A stretch of 64,000 bases of DNA. It comes from Propionicimonas paludicola. GTDB taxonomy: Bacteria; Actinomycetota; Actinomycetes; Propionibacteriales; Propionibacteriaceae. This document shows positions 17,191-26,412 of the stretch, piece by piece. The translations under genes and the position numbers were made by a program. The DNA is taken from positions 310,001 through 374,000 of the forward strand of contig NZ_PDJC01000001.1 in assembly GCF_002563675.1 (NCBI RefSeq), written 5' to 3'. Below the pieces are notes generated by a model, which was not told the DNA's origin, searched no databases, and was given only the letters and a program-made list of their open reading frames with translations. Position 1 is the stretch's first letter; each line of letters opens with the position of its first letter.

Positions 17191-17999
17191 TCGGTTTCCT
17201 CCCCGGGAAGCCGGAACGGCAGGACGGCACGCACCTGGTAGCCGTCCTCGGTGGGTCCAGCCTGACAGCTGCCGCCGACCAGTTCGGCGCGCTCCCGCAT
17301 CCCGACCAGGCCCAGGCCCAGCGCGGCCAGCGGCTCGCCGTCCAAGGCGACCACCGATCCGCGATCTCCACCGGCGTCGGTGATGGTCAGGGCCAGATCC
17401 TCGGCCCGCCAGCTTTCGGTGATGGTGACCCGGGCGCCGGTTCCGGCATGCTTCATCACGTTGGTCAGCGCCTCCTGGCAGATCCGATAGTGGGCCATCT
17501 GCGTCCCCGAGGGCAGCGGACGGGACTCGCCGACTCGGACCAGGGACACCTCCACGCCGGCCGCGCGGGCCTGAGCGACCAGGTCGTCGATCCGGCCATC
17601 CCCGGCCGGGGCCAGCACCGGATCGTCCGGCTCACCGTGGCGCAGGATGCCCAGGATCCGCCGGGTGTCGGCCAGCGCGGCGCGTCCGGTCTCGGCGATT
17701 GTGGTCAGCGCCCGCTTGGCGGCGGCCTGGTCGGCGACCACATAGCTGCCGCCGTCGGCTTGGGCGATCATGATGGCCAGCGAGTGGGCGATCACGTCGT
17801 GCATCTCGCGCAGGATCCGAATCCGCTCGTTGCCGGCGGCCAGCTCGGCGACCCGCTCCCGAGCGTCCAGCGCGGCAGCCCGGGACGCCAATGCGGCCCG
17901 GCGCTCCAGTTGGGATCGGCGCAGCACGATCACCAAGACCACCAGCAGCGCCACCAGCGCGAACACGGCCAGCGCCAGCGCCACCTCCAGCTTGGTCAT
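17187..17999 (-). CDS. Sensor histidine kinase (HisKA_3 type)
   Basis: The 270-residue kinase has one N-terminal membrane segment (about residues 5-26), a coiled segment, the HisKA_3 dimerisation domain with phospho-acceptor His67 in LREMHDVIAHSLAIM, and a HATPase_c domain (MKHAGTGARVTI, GLGLVGMRERAEL, C-terminal 100 residues). It is unusually short at the N-terminus with no extracellular sensor loop, so it probably senses within the membrane or through a partner. ATG 17999 lies 6 nt after a TAGGTT box, giving a leaderless start. Confidence 0.93.
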   Translation of the reverse strand: MTKLEVALALAVFALVALLVVLVIVLRRSQLERRAALASRAAALDARERVAELAAGNERIRILREMHDVIAHSLAIMIAQADGGSYVVADQAAAKRALTTIAETGRAALADTRRILGILRHGEPDDPVLAPAGDGRIDDLVAQARAAGVEVSLVRVGESRPLPSGTQMAHYRICQEALTNVMKHAGTGARVTITESWRAEDLALTITDAGGDRGSVVALDGEPLAALGLGLVGMRERAELVGGSCQAGPTEDGYQVRAVLPFRLPGEETE

Positions 18000-18005
18000 G
18001 GGGCC

Positions 18006-18011
18006 AACCTA
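18006..18011 (-). promoter_or_regulatory. -10 box of leaderless sensor kinase, overlapping the guaB3 stop
   Basis: TAGGTT on the minus strand ends 6 nt before the kinase ATG. Its first three bases are the TAG stop of the upstream IMPDH-like gene, the same arrangement as at cysS. Confidence 0.6.
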
Positions 18012-19115
18012 CTGGTGGACGACGATCTCCACTCGCTGGAACTCCTTGACGTCGGAGTACCCGGTGGTGGCCAGCGCCCGGCGCAGCGCGCCTACCAAGT
18101 TCATGGTCCCGTCAGCCACATGGGACGGGCCGAGCAGGATCTCCTCCAGGCTGCCGACCCGGGAGAACTTGACCCGCTCGCCACGCGGCAGGGTCGGGTG
18201 CCAGGCCTCCGGGCCCCAGTGGTAGCCGCGGCCGGGCGCCTCGGTGGCCCGGGCCAGCGGAGAGCCGACCATGACGGCGTCCGCGCCACAGGCAAGTGCC
18301 TTGGTGATGTCGCCGGAGCGGCCCAGGGCGCCGTCGGCGATCACGTGGACGTAGCGGCCGCCGGACTCGTCCAGGTAGTCGCGGCGGGCCTCGGCCACGT
18401 CCGCCAGAGCCGAAGCCATCGGCACCTCGACACCCAGCACATTGCGGGTCCGCTTGGTGGCGCCACCGCCGAAACCGACCAGCACGCCGGCCGCACCGGT
18501 GCGCATCAGGTGCAGCGCCGACTGGTAGGTCGCGCAGCCGCCGACAATCACCGGGACGTCGAGTTCGTAGATGAACTTCTTCAGGTTCAGCGGCTCACTG
18601 ACGCTGGACACATGCTCGGCCGACACCGTGGTGCCGCGGATCACGAAGAAGTCCACTCCGGCCTTCTCGACCACGGCGGCGAACTCGGCGCAGGTCTGCG
18701 GAGACAGCGAGCCGGCCACCGGAACCCCGGCTTCGCGGACCTGCCGCATCCGCTCGGTGATCAGCTCGGCCTTGATCGGCTCGGCGTAGATCTCCTGCAT
18801 CCGCCGGGTGGCGGCCAGCTGGTCGTCGATCCGGGACAGCTCGTCCAGCAGCGGCTCGGGGTCGGCGTAGCGCGTCCACAGGCCTTCGAGGTTGAGCACG
18901 CCCAGGCCGCCGAGCTTGCCCACGGTGATCGCCGTGTCCGGGCTCATCACCGAATCCATCGGAGCGGCCAGGATCGGGAAGTCGAAGGTGAGTGCGTCGA
19001 TCCGCCAGGACAGGTTCACCTCTTCCAGGCCGCGGGTACGCCGGGTGGGGACGATCGCGATGTCGTCGAAGCCGAAGACTTCCACGGCGCGCTTGGAACG
19101 CCCGATTTCGATCAT
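18009..19115 (-). CDS. guaB3: IMP dehydrogenase-related protein GuaB3
   Basis: The 368-residue TIM-barrel protein belongs to the actinobacterial GuaB3 group: IMPDH-like core (FDDIAIVPTRRTRG, ILAAPMDSVMSP, GADAVMVGSPLARATEAPG) but no CBS domains. The catalytic-loop cysteine segment of true IMPDH is replaced (AGVLVGFGGGATKRTRNVLGV). Function in purine nucleotide metabolism is presumed; reported activities differ between species, so I do not assign one. ATG 19115 has AAGG/GGCAGGA upstream. A GTG at 19131-19133 overlapping the guaB stop is the alternative, adding 6 residues. It follows guaB directly. Confidence 0.93.
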   Translation of the reverse strand: MIEIGRSKRAVEVFGFDDIAIVPTRRTRGLEEVNLSWRIDALTFDFPILAAPMDSVMSPDTAITVGKLGGLGVLNLEGLWTRYADPEPLLDELSRIDDQLAATRRMQEIYAEPIKAELITERMRQVREAGVPVAGSLSPQTCAEFAAVVEKAGVDFFVIRGTTVSAEHVSSVSEPLNLKKFIYELDVPVIVGGCATYQSALHLMRTGAAGVLVGFGGGATKRTRNVLGVEVPMASALADVAEARRDYLDESGGRYVHVIADGALGRSGDITKALACGADAVMVGSPLARATEAPGRGYHWGPEAWHPTLPRGERVKFSRVGSLEEILLGPSHVADGTMNLVGALRRALATTGYSDVKEFQRVEIVVHQ

Positions 19116-19129
19116 CCTTGATCCTGCCT

Positions 19130-20683
<1,554 letters not shown>

Positions 20684-20688
20684 TCAGT

Positions 20689-21582
20689 CTATCCCCGTGA
20701 TGTGGGCTCGATTGCGGCCAGCGCCTGTTGAACGGTCAAGTGTTCGAAGGTGAAGCCGTCGGCGAGCAGTTGTGCCGGACGAGCCCGCTGGCCGAACCGC
20801 AGGGCCTCGGTGACGAACTCTCGTCCGAACAGCACGCGCATCGGGGTCAGCGGCATCGGGATGGCTGTGGGCCGGTTCAGCCGGTCGCCCAAGGCTTGGG
20901 TGAACTCGGCATTGCTGACTGGCACCGGGGCAGTCAGGTTCACCGGCCCGGTGAGCTCGGAGGTGAGCAGGTGCTCCATGGCCCGGACTTGGTCGGCCAG
21001 GCTGATCCAGCTCAGGAACTGTCGGCCGTCGCCGATCCGTCCGCCCATTCCGGCAGCGAAGATCGGCCACAGCCGGGCCAGGAAGCCGCCTTCGCGGGCC
21101 AGCACCTGTCCGGTGCGCAGCGTGACCGTTGGCACCGGAGAATGACTGGCTGCCGCCTCCCAGTCGGCGACAAGGCCGGCCAGGAAGCCCCGGCCTTGCG
21201 GCCAGGTTTCGTCCACGACCTCGATCCCGGTGTCGCCGTAGTAGCCCACGGCCGAACCGTTGAGCAGCCGCTGGCAACGTCCGTCCGGGCTGAGTGAGGT
21301 GACGATGGTGAGCGTGGCCGTGACCCGAGAGCGGCGCAGTTCAGCCTTGCGCTCCTTGGTCCAGCGGCCGGCCGCGATCGGGCCGCCGGCCAGGTTGACC
21401 ACCGCGTCCACGTCGTCCAGGCCGGCGCCGAAGATGCGTCCGGCGTCGGGATCCCAGCGCCGCTGGTCCGCGGCCGCCGGACGTCCGCGTACCAGCCGGA
21501 CCACTTCGTGCCCGTTGCGCAACAGCCGACGAGCAAGCGCGCTCCCCAGGAACCCGCTGCTGCCACCGATTGCTACTCGCAT
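20689..21582 (-). CDS. TIGR01777-family NAD(P)-binding epimerase/oxidoreductase
   Basis: The 297-residue protein is an extended short-chain dehydrogenase: Rossmann motif MRVAIGGSSGFLGSALARRL at the N-terminus, VVNLAGGPI, a YYG motif (NGSAVGYYGDTG) in the catalytic region, and a C-terminal DUF1731-like segment (PLTPMRVLFGREFVTEALRFGQRARPAQLLADGFTF). Such SulA/YfcH-like proteins are widespread but of unclear reaction. I start at ATG 21582, with AGGA 8 nt upstream, just before the Rossmann strand. It is downstream of the mannosyltransferase gene with 37 bp between. Confidence 0.9.
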   Translation of the reverse strand: MRVAIGGSSGFLGSALARRLLRNGHEVVRLVRGRPAAADQRRWDPDAGRIFGAGLDDVDAVVNLAGGPIAAGRWTKERKAELRRSRVTATLTIVTSLSPDGRCQRLLNGSAVGYYGDTGIEVVDETWPQGRGFLAGLVADWEAAASHSPVPTVTLRTGQVLAREGGFLARLWPIFAAGMGGRIGDGRQFLSWISLADQVRAMEHLLTSELTGPVNLTAPVPVSNAEFTQALGDRLNRPTAIPMPLTPMRVLFGREFVTEALRFGQRARPAQLLADGFTFEHLTVQQALAAIEPTSRG

Positions 21583-21619
21583 ACTGTTGATCCTGCCACT
21601 GAGGCCCAACTGGACCGGT

Positions 21620-22975
21620 TCAGACGCTGCCATGCCAGATCGCGGTCTGGATCCCGTTCCAGGCAGCGAACGTGATCGTCAGGCCGATCACCAGCCGCTG
21701 CTGGCGCCGCGTCATTGGGCACAGGGCGAGTAGGGCCAGGCTCCACGGGACGTACCAGGGATGGACGGCTTGGCCCAGGACGACCAGGACCGCCGAGCCC
21801 CAGGCCAGCGCTGGCAGCGGCCGGTCGGCGAAGTGGACCAGGGTCCAGGCCACCGCGACGATCAGGATCACCGTGGTCACCCGGCCGGCCACCACCAGGA
21901 AGGCTGTCGGGTCACCGCCGCCGAGGCCCCACAGCAAGGCGCCGCCCTTGCTCAGCCAGGCCAGCGGGGCCGGAGTGTGGGCCAGCCCCATCAGATCCAG
22001 CCAGCGCGTCCAGCCGAAGCCCAGCCCGCTGAGCAGGCTGACCGCCACGAAGGTCGCGACCGCCACCGCTGTGGCCACCGCCGTGCGCCAGCCGAGCAGC
22101 CACAGTCGGCGGCCCAGCGGCAGCGCTGCCAACGTGGCCGCCACCGGCAGACCGGCCACCGCGATCACGGTCAGTCCGCCCTGTTGCTTGGCGGCCATGG
22201 CCAGCCCGACCAGAACCGGCGCGGCGATCAGTGACATCCACCAGCTCGGGCGCCGGACGACCAGCCAGATCGCGGCCAGGCTGAGCGCGGCCATGGGCGC
22301 GTCGTTGTGGGCACCGCCGATGAAGTGCAGCACGAGCAGGGGGTTGAGCACGCCCAGCCAGGTGGCCTGCGAGCCGGATCGGCCCAGCGCCGCGGCCAGC
22401 CGCGGCACCAGGAAGAGCATGGCGACCACGGCCAGGATGGCCGGCAGCCGCATCGCCACCACCGACCAGTACGGGTCGGCACCGGTGGCCCAGACCACGG
22501 CCTGGTCCAGGCGTAGCGTGAGTGGGGGATAGGCGACACCGTGGCCGGCCCACAAGGGGTCGACCCGGGCCGCGAACGGGCCGCCACTGCTGGCCAACCC
22601 GACGTCGTAGGGGTTGGCCCCGGTGCCCAGCGTCCAGCCGAGATCGGCGTAGAGGACGGCGTCCGGGCTGAGCACGGGCGGGACGAGCAGGAGCGGCAGG
22701 CTCCACAGGCTCAGGATCAGCGCAGCCGAGTGATTCCGGCCCGGCTGGGGCCGGATCAGCCACCAGGCCCAGGTCAGTCCCAGGCAGCCGGCGATCAGCA
22801 GGATCCGGTCGGCCGGGATCGGGGCGGTCCGGCCGAGCTGGTCGATCCAGTCCGCACCCCAGGTGCCGGTGAGGGCGAACTCGGGATGGCTCGAGCCCCA
22901 GCCCACCAGGACGCTGCCCAGCACACCGAGCCACACTGCCGGTGATCGCAGCGTGGCCTGAAGGCCGGACATCAT
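21620..22975 (-). CDS. Polyprenol-phosphomannose-dependent alpha-1,6-mannosyltransferase-like (MptB-type)
   Basis: The 451-residue protein has about 11-13 transmembrane helices and the GT-C layout. An early acidic loop SPDAVLYADLGWTLGTGANPYDVG (about 103-126) is characteristic of actinobacterial polyprenol-phosphate mannose mannosyltransferases, and HNDAPMAALSLAAIWL and HPWYVPW follow. MptB-type enzymes extend the mannan core of lipomannan or lipoglycans at the outer membrane face. AGGAG 5 nt upstream supports ATG 22975. The gene precedes the TIGR01777 gene. The precise linkage made is not decided by sequence. Confidence 0.8.
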   Translation of the reverse strand: MMSGLQATLRSPAVWLGVLGSVLVGWGSSHPEFALTGTWGADWIDQLGRTAPIPADRILLIAGCLGLTWAWWLIRPQPGRNHSAALILSLWSLPLLLVPPVLSPDAVLYADLGWTLGTGANPYDVGLASSGGPFAARVDPLWAGHGVAYPPLTLRLDQAVVWATGADPYWSVVAMRLPAILAVVAMLFLVPRLAAALGRSGSQATWLGVLNPLLVLHFIGGAHNDAPMAALSLAAIWLVVRRPSWWMSLIAAPVLVGLAMAAKQQGGLTVIAVAGLPVAATLAALPLGRRLWLLGWRTAVATAVAVATFVAVSLLSGLGFGWTRWLDLMGLAHTPAPLAWLSKGGALLWGLGGGDPTAFLVVAGRVTTVILIVAVAWTLVHFADRPLPALAWGSAVLVVLGQAVHPWYVPWSLALLALCPMTRRQQRLVIGLTITFAAWNGIQTAIWHGSV

Positions 22976-23046
22976 CGCGTCTCCTGAGAGTTGGGCGCTG
23001 CCAGTCTAGGGACGCCCACCGCGAGAGCGAGGATGCGCCCGCCTGG

Positions 23047-23973
23047 TCAGCCCTTCACCGCGCCGCTCATTCCCGCTCCATGCAGGAACGAACGCTGGAA
23101 GACCAGGAACAGCAGGACCGGCACCAGGGTGGAGATGGCCAGGGCCGCCAGGAAGACGCCCAGGTCGGTCTGTGCCTGAATCGCCGGCAGCCGTACCGAC
23201 AGCGGCTGGATGGCCGGCTGCTTGAGGACCAGTAGTGGCCACAGGAAGTCCTTCCAGCTCGCGATGATCGCGAACACCGAGGCAACGCCGAGGATCGGCT
23301 TCGACATCGGAAGGACGATCGACCAGAACAGCCGGAAGGGCCCGGCACCGTCCACTCGGGCCGCTTCGAAGATCTCACGCGGCAGGGAGTCGAAGAAGCG
23401 GCTGATGATCACCACGTTGAAGGCGCTGGCCGCCGACGGCAGCCACACGGCCCAGTAGGTGTTCAGCAGGGAGTGCCCGAGTAGAGGCGGGTTCAGCACG
23501 GTCAGATACAGCGGGACGAGCAGCACCACGGCCGGGACGAACAAGGTCGAGATGACCAGCGCGTTGAGGATCGGGGCGTACTTGGGGCGGAGCACGGACA
23601 AGACGTAGCCCCCGGTGGTCCCGACCAGCATCTGGAAGAACCAGGAGCCGGCGGCGATGACGACGGTGTTCAGGAAGTAGCGGTTGATCTGGACGTCGTT
23701 CCACGCGTGTGCCAGGTTCTCCCACCGAACCCCGTTCGGGAACAGCGCCATCGGGGTGCGCAGGATGTCCTGGGTGGGCGTGATGGAGAACTTCAGCAGC
23801 AGGAACAGCGGGCCGAAGCAGGCCAGGGCCAGCACCACGAACAGCCCCACGTTGATCAGGGCCAGTACGGCCCGGACGGACGGACGACGCCGCTCCAGCG
23901 GGGAGATGGCGGCCCGATCGCCGGGCACAAGTGGATCGCGGCGACGGTGTCGAAGGGTGCTCACAATGCTCAT
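23047..23973 (-). CDS. Carbohydrate ABC transporter permease (MalG type)
   Basis: The 308-residue inner-membrane permease has six transmembrane helices and the EAA loop of importers (EIFEAARVDGAGPFRLFWSIVLPMSKPI, about residues 200-227), which docks the ATPase. It starts inside the preceding permease's end (overlap 23970-23973). No ATPase gene is present here, so like many actinobacterial sugar importers it probably uses a shared MsiK-type ATPase encoded elsewhere. It is the last gene of the GH13 operon. Confidence 0.92.
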   Translation of the reverse strand: MSIVSTLRHRRRDPLVPGDRAAISPLERRRPSVRAVLALINVGLFVVLALACFGPLFLLLKFSITPTQDILRTPMALFPNGVRWENLAHAWNDVQINRYFLNTVVIAAGSWFFQMLVGTTGGYVLSVLRPKYAPILNALVISTLFVPAVVLLVPLYLTVLNPPLLGHSLLNTYWAVWLPSAASAFNVVIISRFFDSLPREIFEAARVDGAGPFRLFWSIVLPMSKPILGVASVFAIIASWKDFLWPLLVLKQPAIQPLSVRLPAIQAQTDLGVFLAALAISTLVPVLLFLVFQRSFLHGAGMSGAVKG

Positions 23974-24893
23974 GATTGGCTCCAGGATCGAGTGAGCCGG
24001 AAGTAGATCAGCGAGAAGATCGCCAAGAAGGCGGCCAGCATCATGCTCAGCGCCGTCGCCGCGCCGTAGTCGGAGCCCAGCGAAGCCCCGAATGCGTAGT
24101 TGTAGATCATCAGAAGGATGGTCAGCGTCGCCTTGTTCGGACCGCCTCCAGTGAACAGATAGGGCTCAAGGAAGACCTGCGCGGTGGCGATCAGCTGCAG
24201 GATCAAGGTGATGAACAGCACGCCCCGCAGCTGGGGCAGGGTCACGTGCCAGATCTTGCGCCAGATGCCGGCTCCGTCGAGTTCGGCGGCCTCGTAGAGC
24301 TCACCGGGCACCCCGACCAGAGCAGCCAGGTAGATGATCACCGTTCCGCCGGCACCGGCCCAGGTTGCTTCCAGCACCAGGGACGGCATGGCCCACCAGC
24401 GGTCATTCAGCCACGGGAACGGACCGAGCCCGATCCAGCCGAGCAGTTGGTTGAACACACCGGTCGGAGCACCGTCGTAGAAGAACCGCCACAGCAGCAC
24501 CGACACCACCGGCGGGATCACTGCGGGAAGGTAGGCCAGGGTGGTGAAGAACCCCTTGAGCCGCTTCACCTCGCTCATCAGCACGGCGCCGATCAGCGGG
24601 ATGGGGAAGCCGAAGACCAGGGCCAGCAAGGCGAAGTAGGCGGTGTTGCCGATAGCCAGCGGCAGATCAGGATCGCTGAGCACCCAGGCGAAGTTGTCCA
24701 GGCCCACCCACTTCGCGGTGCCGGTGAGGTTCGTCTCCTGGAAGGCCATCACCACCGAGCGCAGGATGGGCCAGACCGAGAAGACGCCGAAGATGACGAT
24801 CATCGGCAGGGCGAAGAGCAGCGTGGTGGGGCCGCCGCCGCGCACCCACGTCAGTGGGCTGCGGCGCCGCGCTGGGGGAAGAGCCGGATCCAT
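23970..24893 (-). CDS. Carbohydrate ABC transporter permease (MalF type)
   Basis: A 307-residue permease with six or seven membrane segments and an EAA loop (ELYEAAELDGAGIWRKIWHVTLPQLRGV, about 216-243). It lacks the large periplasmic loop of enteric MalF, as is usual in Gram-positives. GGAG 6 nt upstream supports ATG 24893. It follows the solute-binding protein after a strong intercistronic hairpin and is co-translated with the MalG-type permease. Confidence 0.92.
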   Translation of the reverse strand: MDPALPPARRRSPLTWVRGGGPTTLLFALPMIVIFGVFSVWPILRSVVMAFQETNLTGTAKWVGLDNFAWVLSDPDLPLAIGNTAYFALLALVFGFPIPLIGAVLMSEVKRLKGFFTTLAYLPAVIPPVVSVLLWRFFYDGAPTGVFNQLLGWIGLGPFPWLNDRWWAMPSLVLEATWAGAGGTVIIYLAALVGVPGELYEAAELDGAGIWRKIWHVTLPQLRGVLFITLILQLIATAQVFLEPYLFTGGGPNKATLTILLMIYNYAFGASLGSDYGAATALSMMLAAFLAIFSLIYFRLTRSWSQS

Positions 24894-24916
24894 GAACTTC
24901 TCCAGGATGAGGTTGG

Positions 24917-24959
24917 GCCGGCCGGCCCGGGCTCGGGAGTAGAGCCTGGGCCGGCCGGC
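24917..24959 (-). terminator. Strong intercistronic hairpin between binding protein and permease
   Basis: GCCGGCCGGCCC (24917-24928) pairs with GGGCCGGCCGGC (24948-24959), extended inward by GGCTC/GAGCC around a 7-nt loop. It lies right after the solute-binding protein stop. It would protect the upstream mRNA or partly stop transcription, giving more binding protein than permease. No T-run follows. Confidence 0.7.
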
Positions 24960-24965
24960 AGCTGG

Positions 24966-26378
24966 CTAGCGCTGTGCCTTGTCGATCGCTCGCTGCGCGG
25001 TCTTGTTGGCCGCTGCCAGGAGAGCGTCGATGTCGGCGTTCTTGTCGGTGAAGACTGCCTGAACCACCGGGTCGAGGGCGGCGTAGACGTCCTGGGTGGC
25101 CACCGGGGGCTCATTCAGAATCTTCGCGGAACCGATCTGGCTGGTGAAGGCGGTCATGTGATCCAGCGGGACGTTGATCAGCGGCTTGATCCAGGCTCGG
25201 TACTGCTCGAGATTGGCGTCGGAGAACATCGGTAGCTCCGGAGTCCCGACCGGCTGCTTGTCGTCGAAGGCCTGCTGGTTGAAGGCCAGGGCGGCCTTCT
25301 CGCTGGTGTAGCGCGACAGGTACCAGTGCGAGATCCACTTCGCTGCGGCCCGTCGGACGTCGTCCGACGCACCCGACTTCACCGCAGCCATCGTGCCACC
25401 GCCCAGGATGCCGGAGTTGGCACCCTCCAGCGGGATCATGGCCAGGCCGTAGATGTCGGGCTTGATCGCGTTGGCTTGGACCAGCGAGGTGTAGACGTCC
25501 TGACCGGAGGTGTACATCCCGATCTGGCCCGCGGCGAAGGCCTGGTTGATGGTGCCCCAGTCGAGGTTGAAGTTGGAGCCGGCGGCATTGTCGGTCCAGC
25601 GGACGTCCTTCAGGAACTGCAGGGCCGCCTTGGTGGCCGCGTTGTCGAGGGTCGCGGTGGCCTTGCCGTCGGCACCGATGGTCTCCATCTGGCCGCCGCG
25701 GGCGTAGGTGGCGACGGTCAGCTGCCAGCCACCGGTGTTCGACTGGGTCATCTGCACGTAGCCGGCCGCCTTGGTCTTGTCGGCGATCTGCTTGGCGTAG
25801 CTGCGGACCTCGTCCCAGGTCGTCGGGGGCTTGTTCGGGTCGAGCCCGGCCTTGGTGAACAGCTCACGGTTGTAGTGCAGGCCGATGCCATAGACCGACT
25901 TGGCCGGGATGGCGTAGGCGTGACCGTCCGGGCCCTGGCCGTACTGAAGGACGTTCGGGTTGAAGGCGCCGCCGAACGGGAACTCACCGAGCATGTCGTT
26001 CATGTCGGAGATCTGGCCGTTGGCGATCAGCGTCTTGGCGTCGGTGAAGGGGATCTCGAAGACATCGGGAAGGGTGCCTCCGGCGAGATCGGCCGCGAAG
26101 GTGGTGGCCTTCCACTCGTACTCCTTGGTGGTCACCGTGATGTTCGGGTTGGCCTCCTCGAACAGCTTCACCTGGTTGGCCAGGTTCTTCTGCGCCTCGG
26201 GAGTCGCGCCGGGAAGCAGGCCGACCACGGTCAGATTGACCGGGGCGGCGGGAGCCGAGCTGGAAGGGGCTGTGGAAGCGGAAGGGCTGGACGCCGAGGG
26301 GCTGGCGCAGGCGACTGCGGTGGTGGCGAGTGCGACCACCCCAAGGCCTGCGATGGCCCTGCGGATTGTTGCGGACAT
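24966..26378 (-). CDS. Extracellular sugar-binding protein of ABC importer
   Basis: The 470-residue protein has a lipoprotein signal peptide (positive N-terminus, hydrophobic core, lipobox TAVACAS with Cys near residue 24) and a Ser/Ala/Pro linker, then the type 1 sugar-binding fold (VVGLLPGATPEAQKNLANQVKLFEEANPNITVTTKEYEW). It captures an oligosaccharide outside the membrane for the two permeases. GGA 9 nt upstream fits ATG 26378. It follows the alpha-glucosidase gene by 34 bp, so an alpha-glucoside such as maltose, trehalose or sucrose-like sugars is the likely ligand. Confidence 0.92.
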   Translation of the reverse strand: MSATIRRAIAGLGVVALATTAVACASPSASSPSASTAPSSSAPAAPVNLTVVGLLPGATPEAQKNLANQVKLFEEANPNITVTTKEYEWKATTFAADLAGGTLPDVFEIPFTDAKTLIANGQISDMNDMLGEFPFGGAFNPNVLQYGQGPDGHAYAIPAKSVYGIGLHYNRELFTKAGLDPNKPPTTWDEVRSYAKQIADKTKAAGYVQMTQSNTGGWQLTVATYARGGQMETIGADGKATATLDNAATKAALQFLKDVRWTDNAAGSNFNLDWGTINQAFAAGQIGMYTSGQDVYTSLVQANAIKPDIYGLAMIPLEGANSGILGGGTMAAVKSGASDDVRRAAAKWISHWYLSRYTSEKAALAFNQQAFDDKQPVGTPELPMFSDANLEQYRAWIKPLINVPLDHMTAFTSQIGSAKILNEPPVATQDVYAALDPVVQAVFTDKNADIDALLAAANKTAQRAIDKAQR

Positions 26379-26412
26379 CTTTGTCGTTTCCTTTCTGGCG
26401 TTGTTCCTCGGC

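Noticed and set aside
17064-19121. 685-codon open frame on the plus strand across the kinase and guaB3 genes
   Set aside because: It spans two confident minus-strand genes and has no family motifs; a GC-bias shadow.
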